From: Plecoglossus altivelis
Taxonomy: Eukaryota > Chordata > Actinopteri > Osmeriformes > Plecoglossidae
NCBI GenBank assembly: GCA_036571765.1
Contig: BROE01000027.1
Location: forward strand, 13,371,684 to 13,435,683
Length of the DNA stretch: 64,000 nucleotides
Direction: 5' to 3'
Positions 1 through 12,025 of the stretch are shown here, piece after piece. Under the pieces are notes generated by a model, which saw only the letters and a list, made by a program, of their open reading frames with translations, was not told where the DNA came from and searched no databases. The position numbers and the translations under genes were made by a program. Numbering within the stretch: position 1 is the stretch's first letter; each line of letters opens with the position of its first letter.

Positions 1-1079
1 AGAGGGGTATGGAAGAATGAGATATATATAGAATTCTGAGTCATACCTCAACTCAATACCTACTCCATCAACATGTTGCATCTCAACGATATATATAGTA
101 ATATCTTTGTATTATACTTTTTCTCTGATACTCTCGAGTTTCTTTTATAGTTGTGTATAATCCTCCACTCTTTGATTAGGCTGGTGTGTTGTGTGTGTCG
201 CCCCCTGAAAACGGTTTTTGTAGATGTTTTACTTGGAGATTCATCCTCACCATTCCACATTTATTCGTTTGAACGAATATATTATTGCTATGCTACTCTG
301 TTTGACAACTACACCTCTACTAAATTATCTTGCGACTCCTTCAGTAAAGTCTAGGATAACAACATGCTGGACTTTCTCGAAACAATACTGTACTGGGAAG
401 TATATCAATTATTAGTAAGGCTGTAATAACTCTATTTCCTTGAAAGTATCCTACATCATTTATGCTTCGTTGAGACTAAATCTATACTGAAAACATTGTT
501 GTTCTAACAACTGCTTTGTTTGAATACCGTCTGTAGTCTGTAAAAAACACTGTAGTATTGAATTACCTCAGGCTGTGTACTGAGACGTACTTTCCTGTAC
601 TATGAGAAACTGTTTGTACAATTACTGTAGTAAACTCACTTGAATCGATATAACAATATATTCCGACTGAAACCAACCTGTACTTGACTGAATATATTCA
701 GCAGTATTCTGATATTAGGGGAATTTATTCACTTCTTATGTTAAATGGTAAGACTGAAGTTATCATGTGGCTAGTACTGAAACGTCTATTCGTCTGTTCT
801 GCACAACAGACAGCTGTCTGAAAATATTTTTCCATTGACTTTTAGAGAAACCTTGCACACATCTGTACTGAAACATCTATGACTTGTGAAAACACTCACT
901 CTGTACTGAAACACTCTAATAAGCACTGTGACTTCTAGTATTCGGGACAACCACTCTCTGTCTGGGAAGATCTTCTGTATTTAATACTTAGAATGCGGAC
1001 GTCTATCTTAAGGTTTTTGAACCTGACACGAAGTGCGGCATTAAAAGGTGGGAAGAACATCTGTGATGGAAACATTCTA
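1..1079. other. AT-rich non-coding DNA, likely fam3c intron or flank
   Basis: I see no exon of fam3c or any other recognisable gene here; the open frames are short and unlike any family I know. From about 590 onward the text carries diverged copies of the gtactgaaac motif that forms the array starting near 1080, so the right part is the decayed edge of that array. The missing 5' fam3c exons (signal peptide and first cysteines) are not visible. Confidence 0.5.
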
Positions 1080-3927
1080 TATTTTAACGCTGAACACTCT
1101 ATACTGAAACACTCTGTACTGAAACACTGTACTGAAACTCTCTGTACTGAAACACTGTACTGAAACTCTCTGTACTGAAACACTGTACTGAAACTCTCTG
1201 TACTGAAACACTGTACTGAAACTCTCTGTACTGAAACACTGTACTGAAACTCTCTGTACTGAAACACTGTACTGAAACTCTCTGTACTGAAACACTGTAC
1301 TGAAACTCTCTGTACTGAAACACTGTACTGAAACTCTCTGTACTGAAACACTGTACTGAAACTCTCTGTACTGAAACACTGTACTGAAACTCTCTGTACT
1401 GAAACACTGTACTGAAACTCTCTGTACTGAAACACTGTACTGAAACTCTCTGTACTGAAACACTGTACTGAAACTCTCTGTACTGAAACACTGTACTGAA
1501 ACTCTCTGTACTGAAACACTGTACTGAAACTCTCTGTACTGAAACACTGTACTGAAACTCTCTGTACTGAAACACTGTACTGAAACTCTCTGTACTGAAA
1601 CACTGTACTGAAACTCTCTGTACTGAAACACTCTGTACTGAAACTCTCTATACTGAAACACTGTACTGAAACACTGTACTGAAACACTCTGTACTGAAAC
1701 ACTGTACTGAAACTCTCTGTACTGAAACACTGTACTGAAACTCTCTGTACTGAAACACTGTACTGAAACTCTCTGTACTGAAACACTGTACTGAAACACT
1801 CTGTACTGAAACACTCTATACTGAAACACTGTACTGAAACTCTCTGTACTGAAACACTGTACTGAAACTCTCTGTACTGAAACACTGTACTGAAACTCTC
1901 TGTACTGAAACACTGTACTGAAACTCTCTGTACTGAAACACTGTACTGAAACTCTCTGTACTGAAACACTGTACTGAAACTCTCTGTACTGAAACACTGT
2001 ACTGAAACTCTCTGTACTGAAACACTGTACTGAAACTCTCTGTACTGAAACACTGTACTGAAACTCTCTGTACTGAAACACTGTACTGAAACTCTCTGTA
2101 CTGAAACACTCTGTACTGAAACACTGTACTGAAACACTCTATACTGAAACACTCTATACTGAAACACTCTATACTGAAACACTCTGTACTGAAACACTCT
2201 GTACTGAAACACTCTGTACTGAAACACTGTACTGAAACACTCTATACTGAAACACTCTGTACTGAAACACTCTGTACTGAAACACTCTGTACTGAAACAC
2301 TCTGTACTGAAACACTCTGTACTGAAACACTCTGTACTGAAACACTCTGTACTGAAACACTCTGTACTGAAACACTCTGTACTGAAACACTCTGTACTGA
2401 AACACTCTGTACTGAAACACTCTGTACTGAAACACTCTGTACTGAAACACTCTGTACTGAAACACTCTGTACTGAAACACTGTACTGAAACACTCTGTAC
2501 TGAAACACTCTGTACTGAAACACTCTACTGAAACACTCTATACTGAAACACTCTATACTGAAACACTGTACTGAAACACACTGTACTGAAACACTCTGTA
2601 CTTGAAACACACACTGTACTGAACACTGTAGTCACTAACATACTGTACTGAACACTGTACTGAATACACTCTGGTAGTGAAACACTTGTACTGAAAACAC
2701 TTCTATACTGAAACTCTCTGTACTGAAACACTCTGTACTGAAACACTGTACTGAAACACTCTGTACTGAAACACTGTACTGAAACTCTCTGTACTGAAAC
2801 ACTGTACTGAAACTCTCTGTACTGAAACACTGTACTGAAACTCTCTGTACTGAAACACTGTACTGAAACTCTCTGTACTGAAACACTGTACTGAAACTCT
2901 CTGTACTGAAACACTCTGTACTGAAACACTCTGTACTGAAACACTGTACTGAAACACTGTACTGAAACACTGTACTGAAACACTGTACTGAAACTCTCTG
3001 TACTGAAACACTGTACTGAAACTCTCTGTACTGAAACACTGTACTGAAACACTCTACCGAAACACTCTGTACTGAAACACTCTGTACTGAAACACTGTAC
3101 TGAAACACTCTGTACTGAAACACTGTACTGAAACTCTCTGTACTGAAACACTGTACTGAAACTCTCTGTACTGAAACACTGTACTGAAACTCTCTGTACT
3201 GAAACACTCTGTACTGAAACACTGTACTGAAACACTCTATACTGAAACACTGTACTGAAACACTGTACTGAAACTCTCTGTACTGAAACACTGTACTGAA
3301 ACTCTCTGTACTGAAACACTGTACTGAAACTCTCTGTACTGAAACACTGTACTGAAACTCTCTGTACTGAAACACTGTACTGAAACTCTCTGTACTGAAA
3401 CACTGTACTGAAACTCTCTGTACTGAAACACTGTACTGAAACTCTCTGTACTGAAACACTGTACTGAAACTCTCTGTACTGAAACACTGTACTGAAACTC
3501 TCTGTACTGAAACACTGTACTGAAACTCTCTGTACTGAAACACTGTACTGAAACTCTCTGTACTGAAACACTGTACTGAAACTCTCTGTACTGAAACACT
3601 GTACTGAAACTCTCTGTACTGAAACACTCTGTACTGAAACCCTCTGTACTGAAACACTCTATACTGAAACACTCTGTACTGAAACACTGTACTGAAACAC
3701 TGTACTGAAACTCTCTGTACTGAAACACTGTACTGAAACTCTCTGTACTGAAACACTGTACTGAAACTCTCTGTACTGAAACACTGTACTGAAACTCTCT
3801 GTACTGAAACACTGTACTGAAACACTCTGTACTGAAACACTCTGTACTGAAACACTGTACTGAAACTCTCTGTACTGAAACACTGTACTGAAACTCTCTG
3901 TACTGAAACACTCTGTACTGAAACACC
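1080..3927. repeat. 2.8-kb minisatellite, 15-bp and 28-bp units
   Basis: The array is built from tgtactgaaacactc (15 bp) and a shorter 13-bp form. In most of it the two alternate as a 28-bp dimer (tgtactgaaactctc followed by tgtactgaaacac), while 2170-2560 is nearly pure 15-bp monomer. A diverged island lies at 2600-2705. It sits in the intron just 5' of the first visible fam3c exon. The long minus-strand open frames are a by-product of a unit with no stop codon in any minus frame. Confidence 0.95.
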
Positions 3928-4022
3928 TCAGACCTGCTGCACTCCATCTGGTTGACTGACTGGTTCCTTCAGACGACCTGATGGTTCCTTGCTCCTGTCT
4001 GACTGGTTCTTGTGTTCCACAG

Positions 4023-7000
4023 CCTTATGAGCGGAGTGAAGAACAATGTGGGCCGAGGGTTGAACGTTGCTCTGGTGAACGGTACCAACCCGTCTGAACT
4101 CACACACACTCACCCGTCATTAAAATCACCTGGTTAAGAATCACATGACTTGGAGTGTTTTTAGTCAGGTGAGATTTGAAGTCTCTGCTCTCTGCTACTC
4201 AACAGGGAAGACCGGTCAGCTGATCAAGACAGAGTATTTTGACCTGTGGGCCGGAGGTGAGACCAATGCAGCTGTCCTTGTATGGCAGAGGTGTCACGGT
4301 TATCTGTGTCCCCCTGTAGAGGTGTCACGGTTATCTGTGTTCCCCTGTAGAGGTGTCACGGTTATCTGTGTTCCCCTGTAGAGGTGTCACGGTTATCTGT
4401 GTCCCCCTGTAGAGGTGTCACGGTTATCTGTGTTCCCCTATAGAGGTGTCACGGTTATCTGTGTTCCCCTATAGAGGTGTCACGGTTATCTGTGTTCCCC
4501 TATAGAGGTGTCACGGTTATCTGTGTCCCCCTGTAGAGGTGTCACGGTTATCTGTGTCCCCCTGTAGAGGTGTCACGGTTATCTGTGTCCCCATGTAGAG
4601 GTGTCACGGTTATCTGTGTCCCCCTGTAGAGGTGTCTTGGTTATCTGTGTCCCCCTGTAGAGGTGTCACGGTTATCTGTGTCCCCCTGTAGAGATGTCAC
4701 GGTTATCTGTGTTCCCCTGTAGAGGTGTCACGGTTATCTGTGTCCCCCTGTAGAGGTGTCACGGTTATCTGTGTCCCCCTGTAGAGGTGTCACGGTTATC
4801 TGTGTTCCCCTATAGAGGTGTCACGGTTATCTGTGTTCCCCTATAGAGGTGTCACGGTTATCTGTGTCCCCCTGTAGAGGTGTCACGGTTATCTGTGTTC
4901 CCCTATAGAGGTGGCTCCTGTCATTAAGTTCCTGAAGGAGATTGACTTGGGAACCATCATCTTCATGGCCACGTTTGATGATTCAGCCACAAAGTAAGAG
5001 TTGCTTTCTCACGTCCTCACCTGCTCACCCTCAGACCCCCTCACCTCAGACCCCCCCACCTCAGACCCCCCCACCTTAGACCCCCTCACCTCAGACCCCC
5101 CCACCTCAGACCCCCCCACCTTAGACCCCCCCCACCTCAGACCCCCCCACCTCAGACCCCCCCACCTCAGACCCCCCCACCTCAGACCCCCCCACCTCAG
5201 ACCCCCCCACCTCAGACCCCCCCACCTCAGACCCCCCCACCTCAGACCCCCCCACCTCAGACCCCCCCACCTCAGACCCCCCCACCTCAGACCCCCCCAC
5301 CTCAGACCCCCCCACCTCAGACCCCCCCACCTCAGACCCCCCCACCTCAGACCCCCCCACCTCAGACCCCCCCACCTCAGACCCCCCCACCTCAGACCCC
5401 CCCACCTCAGACCCCCCCACCTCAGACCCCCCCACCTCAGACCCCCCCACCTCAGACCTCCTCACCTCAGACCCCCTCACCTCAGACCCCCCCACCTCAG
5501 ACCCCCCCACCTCAGACCCCCCCACCTCAGACCCCCCCACCTCAGACCCCCCCACCTCAGACCCCCTCACCTCAGACCCCCTCACCTCAGACCCCCCCAC
5601 CTTAGACCCCCTCACCTCAGACCCCCCCACCTCAGACCCCCCCACCTCAGACCCCCCCACCTCAGACCCCCCCACCTCAGACCCCCCCACCTCAGACCCC
5701 CCCACCTCAGACCCCCCCACCTCAGACCCCCCCACCTCAGACCCCCCCACCTCAGACCCCCCCACCTCAGACCCCCCCACCTCAGACCCCCCCACCTCAG
5801 ACCCCCCCACCTCAGACCCCCCCACCTCAGACCCCCCCACCTCAGACCCCCCCACCTCAGACCCCCCCACCTCAGACCCCCCCACCTCAGACCCCCCCAC
5901 CTCAGACCCCCCCACCTCAGACCCCCCCACCTCAGACCCCCCCACCTCAGACCCCCCCACCTCAGACCCCCCCACCTCAGACCCCCCCACCTCAGACCCC
6001 CCCACCTCAGACCCCCCCACCTCAGACCCCCCCACCTCAGACCCCCTCACCTCAGACCCCCTCACCTCAGACCCCCCCACCTCAGACCCCCCCACCTTAG
6101 ACCCCCTCACCTCAGACCCCCCCACCTCAGACCCCCTCATCTCAGACCCCCTCATTTTCAGACGCCCCCCCACCTCAGAAACCGCCCCCACCGAGTCTCA
6201 GACCCCTCATTTCAGACCCCCGCCACCTCAGTACCCCCACTTCAGACCCCCATCTCAGACCCTCACCTCAGACCCCTGCACCTAGACCCTCCTTCATCTC
6301 AGACCCCCTCATCTTCAGACGCCCTCATTTCAGACCTCCTCACCTCAGACCCCCTCACCTCTGACCCCCTCACCTCTGACCCCCTCACCTCTGACCCCCT
6401 CACCAGTGGTTAGAGTGGTGTCAGGGTCAAATGACCCTCTGTATGTGTGGATTAAAGCGTCCTGCTAAAAGGACAGATTCTTCCTTCTGTGTGATCCTGA
6501 CCAGGTTGAATGACGAGGCGAAGGCCCTGATCTCAGAGCTGGGCAGCACCAGCATCAACAACCTGGGCTTCAGAGACAACTGGATCTTCGTAGGAGGAAA
6601 GGGTATCAAGACCAAGAGTCCCTTCGAGCAGGTACCTGCCCCTTGAGAAGTGTTGAGGAAACCCCTTATTAAACCAGCTGGAGAGCTAAGGCCAGCTTAC
6701 CTGTCACACCTGGACATCCTGTTTGTCTGCATACTGCTCACAGTGGACCTAGTAATATACACACTGTGGACCTAGCTGGCTGTTAGACAGAAAGACAGAC
6801 AGGTTGTCATATAATGTAGACAGACAGGTTATCATATAATGTAGACAGACAGGTTACCATATAATGTAGACAAAGGGTGTCGAACTCCGGTCCTCAAGGG
6901 CCGCTGTCCTGAAGGTTTTTCGATGTTTTCCCTGCTCCAGCACACCTGTTACACACTGTAACTCCAGCACAACCACAAAAATCCAATTTGTATGATGGAT

Positions 7001-7257
7001 CGGTTAATCAGGGCTTTCACAGAGCTTGATAATGACCTGTTCATTTTGAATCAGGTGTGCTGGAGCAGGGAAACATTAAAAACCTTCAGGACAGCGGCCC
7101 TCGAGGACTGGAGTTTGACACCCCTGATGTAGACAGACAGTAATGCTGTGTGTGTTTGTGTGTCCAGTACATTAAGAACAGCGCGGAGAGCAACAAGTAC
7201 GAAGGCTGGCCGGAGGTTCTGGAGATGGAGGGTTGCATCCCCCAAAGACAGGACTGA
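4023..7257 (+). CDS. fam3c: FAM3C-like secreted cytokine-like protein, 3' portion
   Basis: Five coding exons give the C-terminal two thirds of a FAM3 protein: 4023-4081, 4206-4256, 4909-4993, 6505-6631 and 7168-7257 (stop TGA 7255-7257). All introns are GT-AG and the phases join without a break. Diagnostic text includes MSGVKNNVGRGLNVALVNG, the FRDNW motif, KGIKTKSPFEQ, and the C-terminus KYEGWPEVLEMEGCIPQ. This C-terminus and the LNDEA and LGSTSI segments fit FAM3C better than FAM3A, B or D. FAM3 proteins are small secreted proteins with a globular beta-beta-alpha fold; FAM3C (ILEI) is linked to epithelial-mesenchymal transition. The signal peptide and first cysteine exons are not in view, so this is a partial gene. 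Its introns hold an acceptor-derived array (4289-4908), a C-rich array (5025-6411) and a MITE (6872-7126). Confidence 0.9.
4289..4908 (+). repeat. 31-bp minisatellite made of the fam3c splice acceptor
   Basis: 620 bp, exactly twenty 31-bp units. Each unit carries ttatctgtgt, then cccc(c/t)(t/a)tag, then aggtg. The real exon at 4909 begins with AGGTG directly after the same polypyrimidine-TAG, so every unit repeats the 3' splice site and the first exon bases. Confidence 0.93.
5025..6411. repeat. 15-bp C-rich minisatellite (ccccccacctcag)
   Basis: About 75 near-identical copies of a unit reading acccccccacctcag, with ttag and ctcac variants marking sub-blocks near 5450-5620 and 6040-6150. The right end (6170-6410) decays into irregular copies. 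It lies in the fam3c intron between the exons at 4993 and 6505. Open frames across it on both strands (HLRPP and EVGGS repeats) follow from the multiple-of-three unit and are not genes. The strand asymmetry (C-runs on +) could favour secondary structure. Confidence 0.95.
6872..7126. mobile_element. hAT-type MITE with 8-bp target-site duplication
   Basis: A 255-bp element with long terminal inverted repeats. The left end has tccggtcctcaagggccgct and the right end the matching agcggccctcgaggactgga; the outer ends are a worn aaagggtg and an intact cacccctg. It is flanked by ATGTAGAC at 6864-6871 and 7127-7134, an 8-bp duplication as expected for hAT elements. There is no transposase frame, so it is non-autonomous. 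It lies in the last fam3c intron, just before the final coding exon. Confidence 0.88.
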
Positions 7258-7352
7258 CCTCACAGAGACAGTACTGACCTCACAGAGACAGGACTGACCT
7301 CACAGAGACAGGACTGACCTCACAAAGACAGGACTGACCTGACAGAGACAGA
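7247..7352. repeat. ~20-bp tandem repeat overlapping the fam3c stop codon
   Basis: About five copies of a unit reading cagagacaggactgacctca. The first copy (aagacaggactgacct) is the end of the coding sequence and its TGA, so the repeat was seeded from the stop-codon region and extends into the 3' UTR. Confidence 0.75.
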
Positions 7353-7499
7353 ACTGACCCTAAACCCAACCTTGAACTCCCACCACCCAGCTCTGTCAAG
7401 ACACCACCCTGCCTCACGCCACTTTCTGGATGCAGCTGGAGGACATCCTGGTCTTCTGAGCGTCTACAAGCTCCACCAGACTAAACATGTGGTGTGCTG

Positions 7500-8456
7500 A
7501 CCCCATCAGGAACCATAGTCTCTGGCCCTCCCACTAACACCACCCAGCTCTGGCCCTCCCACTAACACCACCCAGCCCACACACTACTGTGGCCCTCCCA
7601 CTAACACCACCCAGCCCACACACTGCTGTGGCCCTCCCACTAACATCACCCAGCCCACACACTACTGTGGCCCTCCCACTAACACCACCCAGTCCACACA
7701 CTGCTGTGGCCCTCCCACTAACACCACCCAGTCCACACACTGCTGTGGCCCTCCCACTAACACCACCCAGTCCACACACTGCTGTGGCCCTCCCACTAAC
7801 ACCACCCAGTCCACACACTGCTGTGGCCCTCCCACTAACACCACCCAGTCCACACACTGCTGTGGCCCTCCCACTAACACCACCCAGCCCACACACTGCT
7901 GTGGCCCTCCCACTAACACCACCCAGCCCACACACTACTGTGGCCCTCCCACTAACATCACCCAGCTCTGGCCCTCCCACTAACACCACCCAGCCCACAC
8001 ACTACTGTGGCCCTCCCACTTACACCACCCAGCCCACACACTGCTGTGGCCCTCCCACTAACACCACCCAGCCCACACACTACTGTGGCCCTCCCACTAA
8101 CACCACCCAGCCCACAGACTACTGTGGCCCTCCCACTAACACCACCCAGCCCACACACTACTGTGGCCCTCCCACTAACACCACCCAGCCCACACACTGC
8201 TGTGGCCCTCCCACTAACACCACCCAGCCCACACACTACTGTGGCCCTCCCACTAACACCACCCAGCCCACACACTACTGTGGCCCTCCCACTAACACCA
8301 CCCAGCCCACACACTGCTGTGGCCCTCCCACTAACATCACCCAGCCCACACACTACTGTGGCCCTCCCACTAACACCACCCAGCCCACACACTACTGTGG
8401 CCCTCCCACTAACATCACCCAGCTCTGGCCCTCCCACTAACACCACCCAGCCCACA
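7500..8456. repeat. 39-bp minisatellite in the fam3c 3' region
   Basis: Roughly 24 copies of a unit containing ggccctcccactaacaccac and ccagcccacacactactgt, with actgct and cagtcc variants grouped in blocks. Shorter units (ctctggccctccc) recur at 7540, 7965 and 8420 and divide the array into two super-blocks. Given the polyadenylation signals further down, it probably lies in the 3' UTR or flank. Confidence 0.9.
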
Positions 8457-8800
8457 CAGGGCCAGAACACCCTGATCTTCAATAGACTGGTCTCCACCTT
8501 CCAAACATGCCATCACATGTTTCTGTCCATGGATGAAGACAGCCTTCTCATCTTGGTCTCTCCAGATGACCTTAAATCACTGTGAACTTTCAGCGTGGCT
8601 TCTTAAATAAGGAAGACAGATTTAAAATAGTTAATTATTTCACTTTGAAATTATACGGTTGATATTTTTTGTATTGTTTCACATAATGAAATCGTAAATT
8701 TGAAAGCTGTAGTTTGTGATTTCCTTGTGGCTTAATCATGTATATTGATAGATTGTGGGTGTTTTGCTTTTTAAATAATCTAAAGGGGATGTGTTTTGTT

Positions 8801-8820
8801 TGTGTGTGTGTGTGTGTGTA

Positions 8821-8866
<46 letters not shown>

Positions 8867-8874
8867 GTGGGTGT

Positions 8875-8920
<46 letters not shown>

Positions 8921-8960
8921 TTGGTGTGTGTGTGTGGTGTGGTGTGGTTGTGTGTAGCAC
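8801..8960. repeat. (GT)n microsatellite
   Basis: A long GT tract broken by short tatgtat and tatagtgg interruptions. Confidence 0.95.
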
Positions 8961-9710
8961 GGTCTTCCAGCCTCTTAAGTCAGTTGACTGAGCTTCCTAG
9001 CTCATGGTAACCACGGTAACCCAACGACCCACAATCCTTTGCATGTCAGAGCAGACAGTGACTTGCCGATGTCGCCCTTGTAGTGTTACCGGAGTCTAAA
9101 GGTGCGTCTTTTTAGCAGAGCAAATACTATAAATAAACCTGCACTGACTCACCTGGTAGCTGTACCCTCCCTCCCCCGCTGGACGCCTGGTCCAACCAGG
9201 CCTGGCCCAACCAGGTCTGGTCTAGACCCTGAACCCATGCTGTGTGGTGTTACTAGTGGTTTCCCAGGCAACAAGAACAGGACAGAACTTCAGTATTAAA
9301 GCATTCCAAGCCTGGGAGTCTCTCGGACTCAACAACATGTTGTTATCTGAACCTTATCATTATACCAAGCCTGTTTATTTTACTACCTTCCCACCAAGGA
9401 CGTGATGTGATGTGTGTGTCCAGTGGACCCAGGCTGCCCTTCAGACATGCTCCCACCTTCTCTGTTGTTCGGTAACAAACCTGCTGGTTCTCAGCAGATG
9501 GAGGATGGGCCTCAAACATACTGAAACCTGTTCTGAGTGAAATCAGCCCCAATATGTGCCTTTTCAGAGAGTTGTGCTTCAATTGTCAACTTCACCTGCT
9601 GGAACTGTTTCTACCTGTTAAACCTTTTTCTCTCTTGGTGCAGTTTGTGTAATACTATATAAATGTTGAAAATGTAAATTATAATTTTATTACATTATAT
9701 AATTGGGATT

Positions 9711-9716
9711 AATAAA
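9711..9716 (+). terminator. Candidate fam3c polyadenylation signal
   Basis: AATAAA in an AT-rich context. An alternative AATAAA lies at 9132-9137. No competing + strand gene lies between the fam3c stop and this point, so either may end the transcript. Confidence 0.5.
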
Positions 9717-9924
9717 GCACATTGTCTATAAGAAATGAGTTGACTGACCTTTTCCTGCTGTGTGCATGTGTTTACTTTCTGTAGAAGACCTTCCACTTCC
9801 TCCTTATACCTGCAACACAAGACAGAGGGCGCCATTACTGTCAAACCGGCTTTCATTGCTGTGTCAGCGTCTTTCCTGCAGGGGGCAGAGTGTGACAATG
9901 GCGAGACTGGGAACTAATTATCAG

Positions 9925-10050
9925 TCACTGACAGTGAGTGAGAGTGAGTGAGTGACAGTGAGTGAGTGAGTGAGTGAGTGAATGAGAGTGACTGTGAGTA
10001 AGATACATAGTGAGTGAGTGAGAGAGTGAGTGAGAGAGTGAGTGAAATAC
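9925..10050. repeat. (GAGT)n-rich simple repeat
   Basis: Interrupted gagtgagtgagt tract with acagtgag variants. Confidence 0.85.
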
Positions 10051-10382
10051 ACACTTCCAGCCATGTTGTGGCTTTTAATTAATTTTTTGTTCGTCTGTTT
10101 TTGTTGAAATGAGCTATGTGACAGAAACGCCACCCACTTTCCCGCCCGTACGGCATTCTGGGTAACCTCTTCCTCCTCCCACAGACGATGTATTTCCATT
10201 TTCCTCTCTTTCTCTCTCTGCCTCCCCAGAGTCTCCTGTACGTGTGCTGGAGCAGTGCTGTGGAACAGCTGTGTTGCTGCTCTGACATCGAACAGCTAAA
10301 CTAATCATTTCATACAACTGAGATTAACATAAAACCAAATGAACAGAGTAGCAGTTATAGTAGCAGGAGGAACAGGACATGC

Positions 10383-11537
10383 TAGGCTAGAGTTAGTCCA
10401 GTGCTAGAGTTAGTCCAGTGCTAGGGTTAGTGCAGGGCTAGGGTTAGTCCAGGGCTAGGGTTAGTGCAGGGCTAGGGTTAGTGCAGGGCTAGGGTTAGTC
10501 CAGGGCTAGGGTTAGTCCAGGGCTAGGGTTAGTGTAGGGTTAGTCCAGGGCTAGGGTTAGCGTAGGGTTAGTCCAGGGCTAGGGTTAGTCCAGGGCTATG
10601 GTTAGTGCAGGGCTAGGATTAGTCCAGGGCTAGGGCTAGTGTAGGATTAGTGTAGGATTAGGATTAGTCCAGGGCTAGGGTTAGTGTAGGATTAGTCCAG
10701 GGCTAGGGTTAGTCCAGGGCTAGGATTAGTGTAGGATTAGTCCAGTGCTAGGGCTAGTGTAGGATTAGTCCAGGGCTAGGGTTAGTGTAGGGTTAGTCCA
10801 GGGCTATGGATAGTGCAGGGCTAGGATTAGTCCAGGGCTAGTGTAGGATTAGTCCAGGGCTAGGGTTAGTGTAGGATTAGTCCAGGGCTAGGGTTGGTGT
10901 AGGATTAGTCCAGGGCTAGGGTTAGTGTAGGGTTAGTCCAGGGCTATGGTTAGTGCAGGGCTAGGGTTAGTCCAGGGCTAGGGCTAGTGTAGGATTAGTC
11001 CAGGGCTATGGTTAGTGCAGGGCTAGGGTTAGTCCAGGGCTAGGGTTAGTGCAGGGCTAGGGTTAGTCCAGGGCTAGGGTTAGTGCAGGGCTAGGATTAG
11101 TCCAGGGCTAGTGTAGGATTAGTCCAGGGCTAGGATTAGTCCAGGGCTAGTGTAGGATTAGTCCAGGGCTAGGGTTAGTGCAGGGCTAGGGTTAGTGTAG
11201 GGTTAGTCCAGGGCTATGGTTAGTGCAGGGCTAGGGTTAGTGCAGGGCTAGGGTTAGTCCAGGGCTAGGGTTAGTCCAGGGCTAGGGCTAGTGTAGGATT
11301 AGTCCAGGGCTAGGGTTAGTCCAGGGCTAGTGTAGGATTAGTCCAGGGCTAGGGTTAGTGTATGATTAGTCCAGGGCTAGTGTAGGATTAGTCCAGGGCT
11401 AGGGTTGGTGTATGATTAGTCCAGGGCTAGTGTAGGATTAGTCCAGGGCTAGTGTAGGGTTAGTCCAGGGCTAGGGTTAGTCCAGGGCTAGGGTTGGTGT
11501 AGGATTAGTCCAGGGTTATTGTAGGATTAGTTGGTCC
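10383..11537. repeat. Minisatellite with telomere-like GGGTTAG motif
   Basis: About 1.15 kb of an irregular 18-bp unit, gggctagggttagtccag, mixed with gtgcag and gtgtaggatt variants. GGGTTAG occurs dozens of times, but the pure hexamer TTAGGG is not tandemly repeated. It fills the intergenic space between the converging fam3c and trim24 3' ends. Confidence 0.92.
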
Positions 11538-11644
11538 AGGCACGCTCCTGCTACCATTATGTATTGTTTGTATAGGATACAGACTAAATACAAGGCAACA
11601 AAAACCAGTCTTAATGTAAGAGAATATCTAAGGTTAGACAATTG

Positions 11645-11650
11645 TTTATT
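11645..11650 (-). terminator. Candidate trim24 polyadenylation signal
   Basis: TTTATT on +, which reads AATAAA on -, about 375 bp downstream of the trim24 stop codon at 12026-12028. It would give a short 3' UTR over 11.63-12.03 kb, which is otherwise free of repeats. Confidence 0.5.
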
Positions 11651-12025
11651 GTTATCATGCAGAAGGTACAGACCTCAGCAGAATATTCCTTTCATAGTAA
11701 AAAGTGTGCTCAGACACTCAGAACCTTCGTATTTACTAACATTACTAACATGAGAGTAGATAATATTGGACATTACTAAATGATTGTGTTCTTGTAAAAG
11801 TAATGGTCATGTACAGAAACATAGTAACCTCTCTCCAGACATTGCAAGGCAAATTAACAACAACGTTTCCATACTGCACTCATTGTTCATCCATGTCACA
11901 GATAAGTAACACAACCTTATTGCAAACAATATAAAAGTGTCCAGGAGAGTTTGTATACAGCGAGAGACGTACAGGTCAAGTGGAAGAATCAAATCCTTGC
12001 TCCTCCTTCTCCTCCTTCTGCTCCT

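Noticed and set aside
935..3947. Long minus-strand open frames of FQYREFQYSVSVQ repeats
   Set aside because: They come from a 15/28-bp unit with no stop codon on that strand; all minus frames stay open, there is no unique sequence and no family.
5001..6413. 470-residue HLRPP and 356-residue EVGGS frames
   Set aside because: Translation of a 15-bp tandem repeat within a fam3c intron; no signals of a gene.
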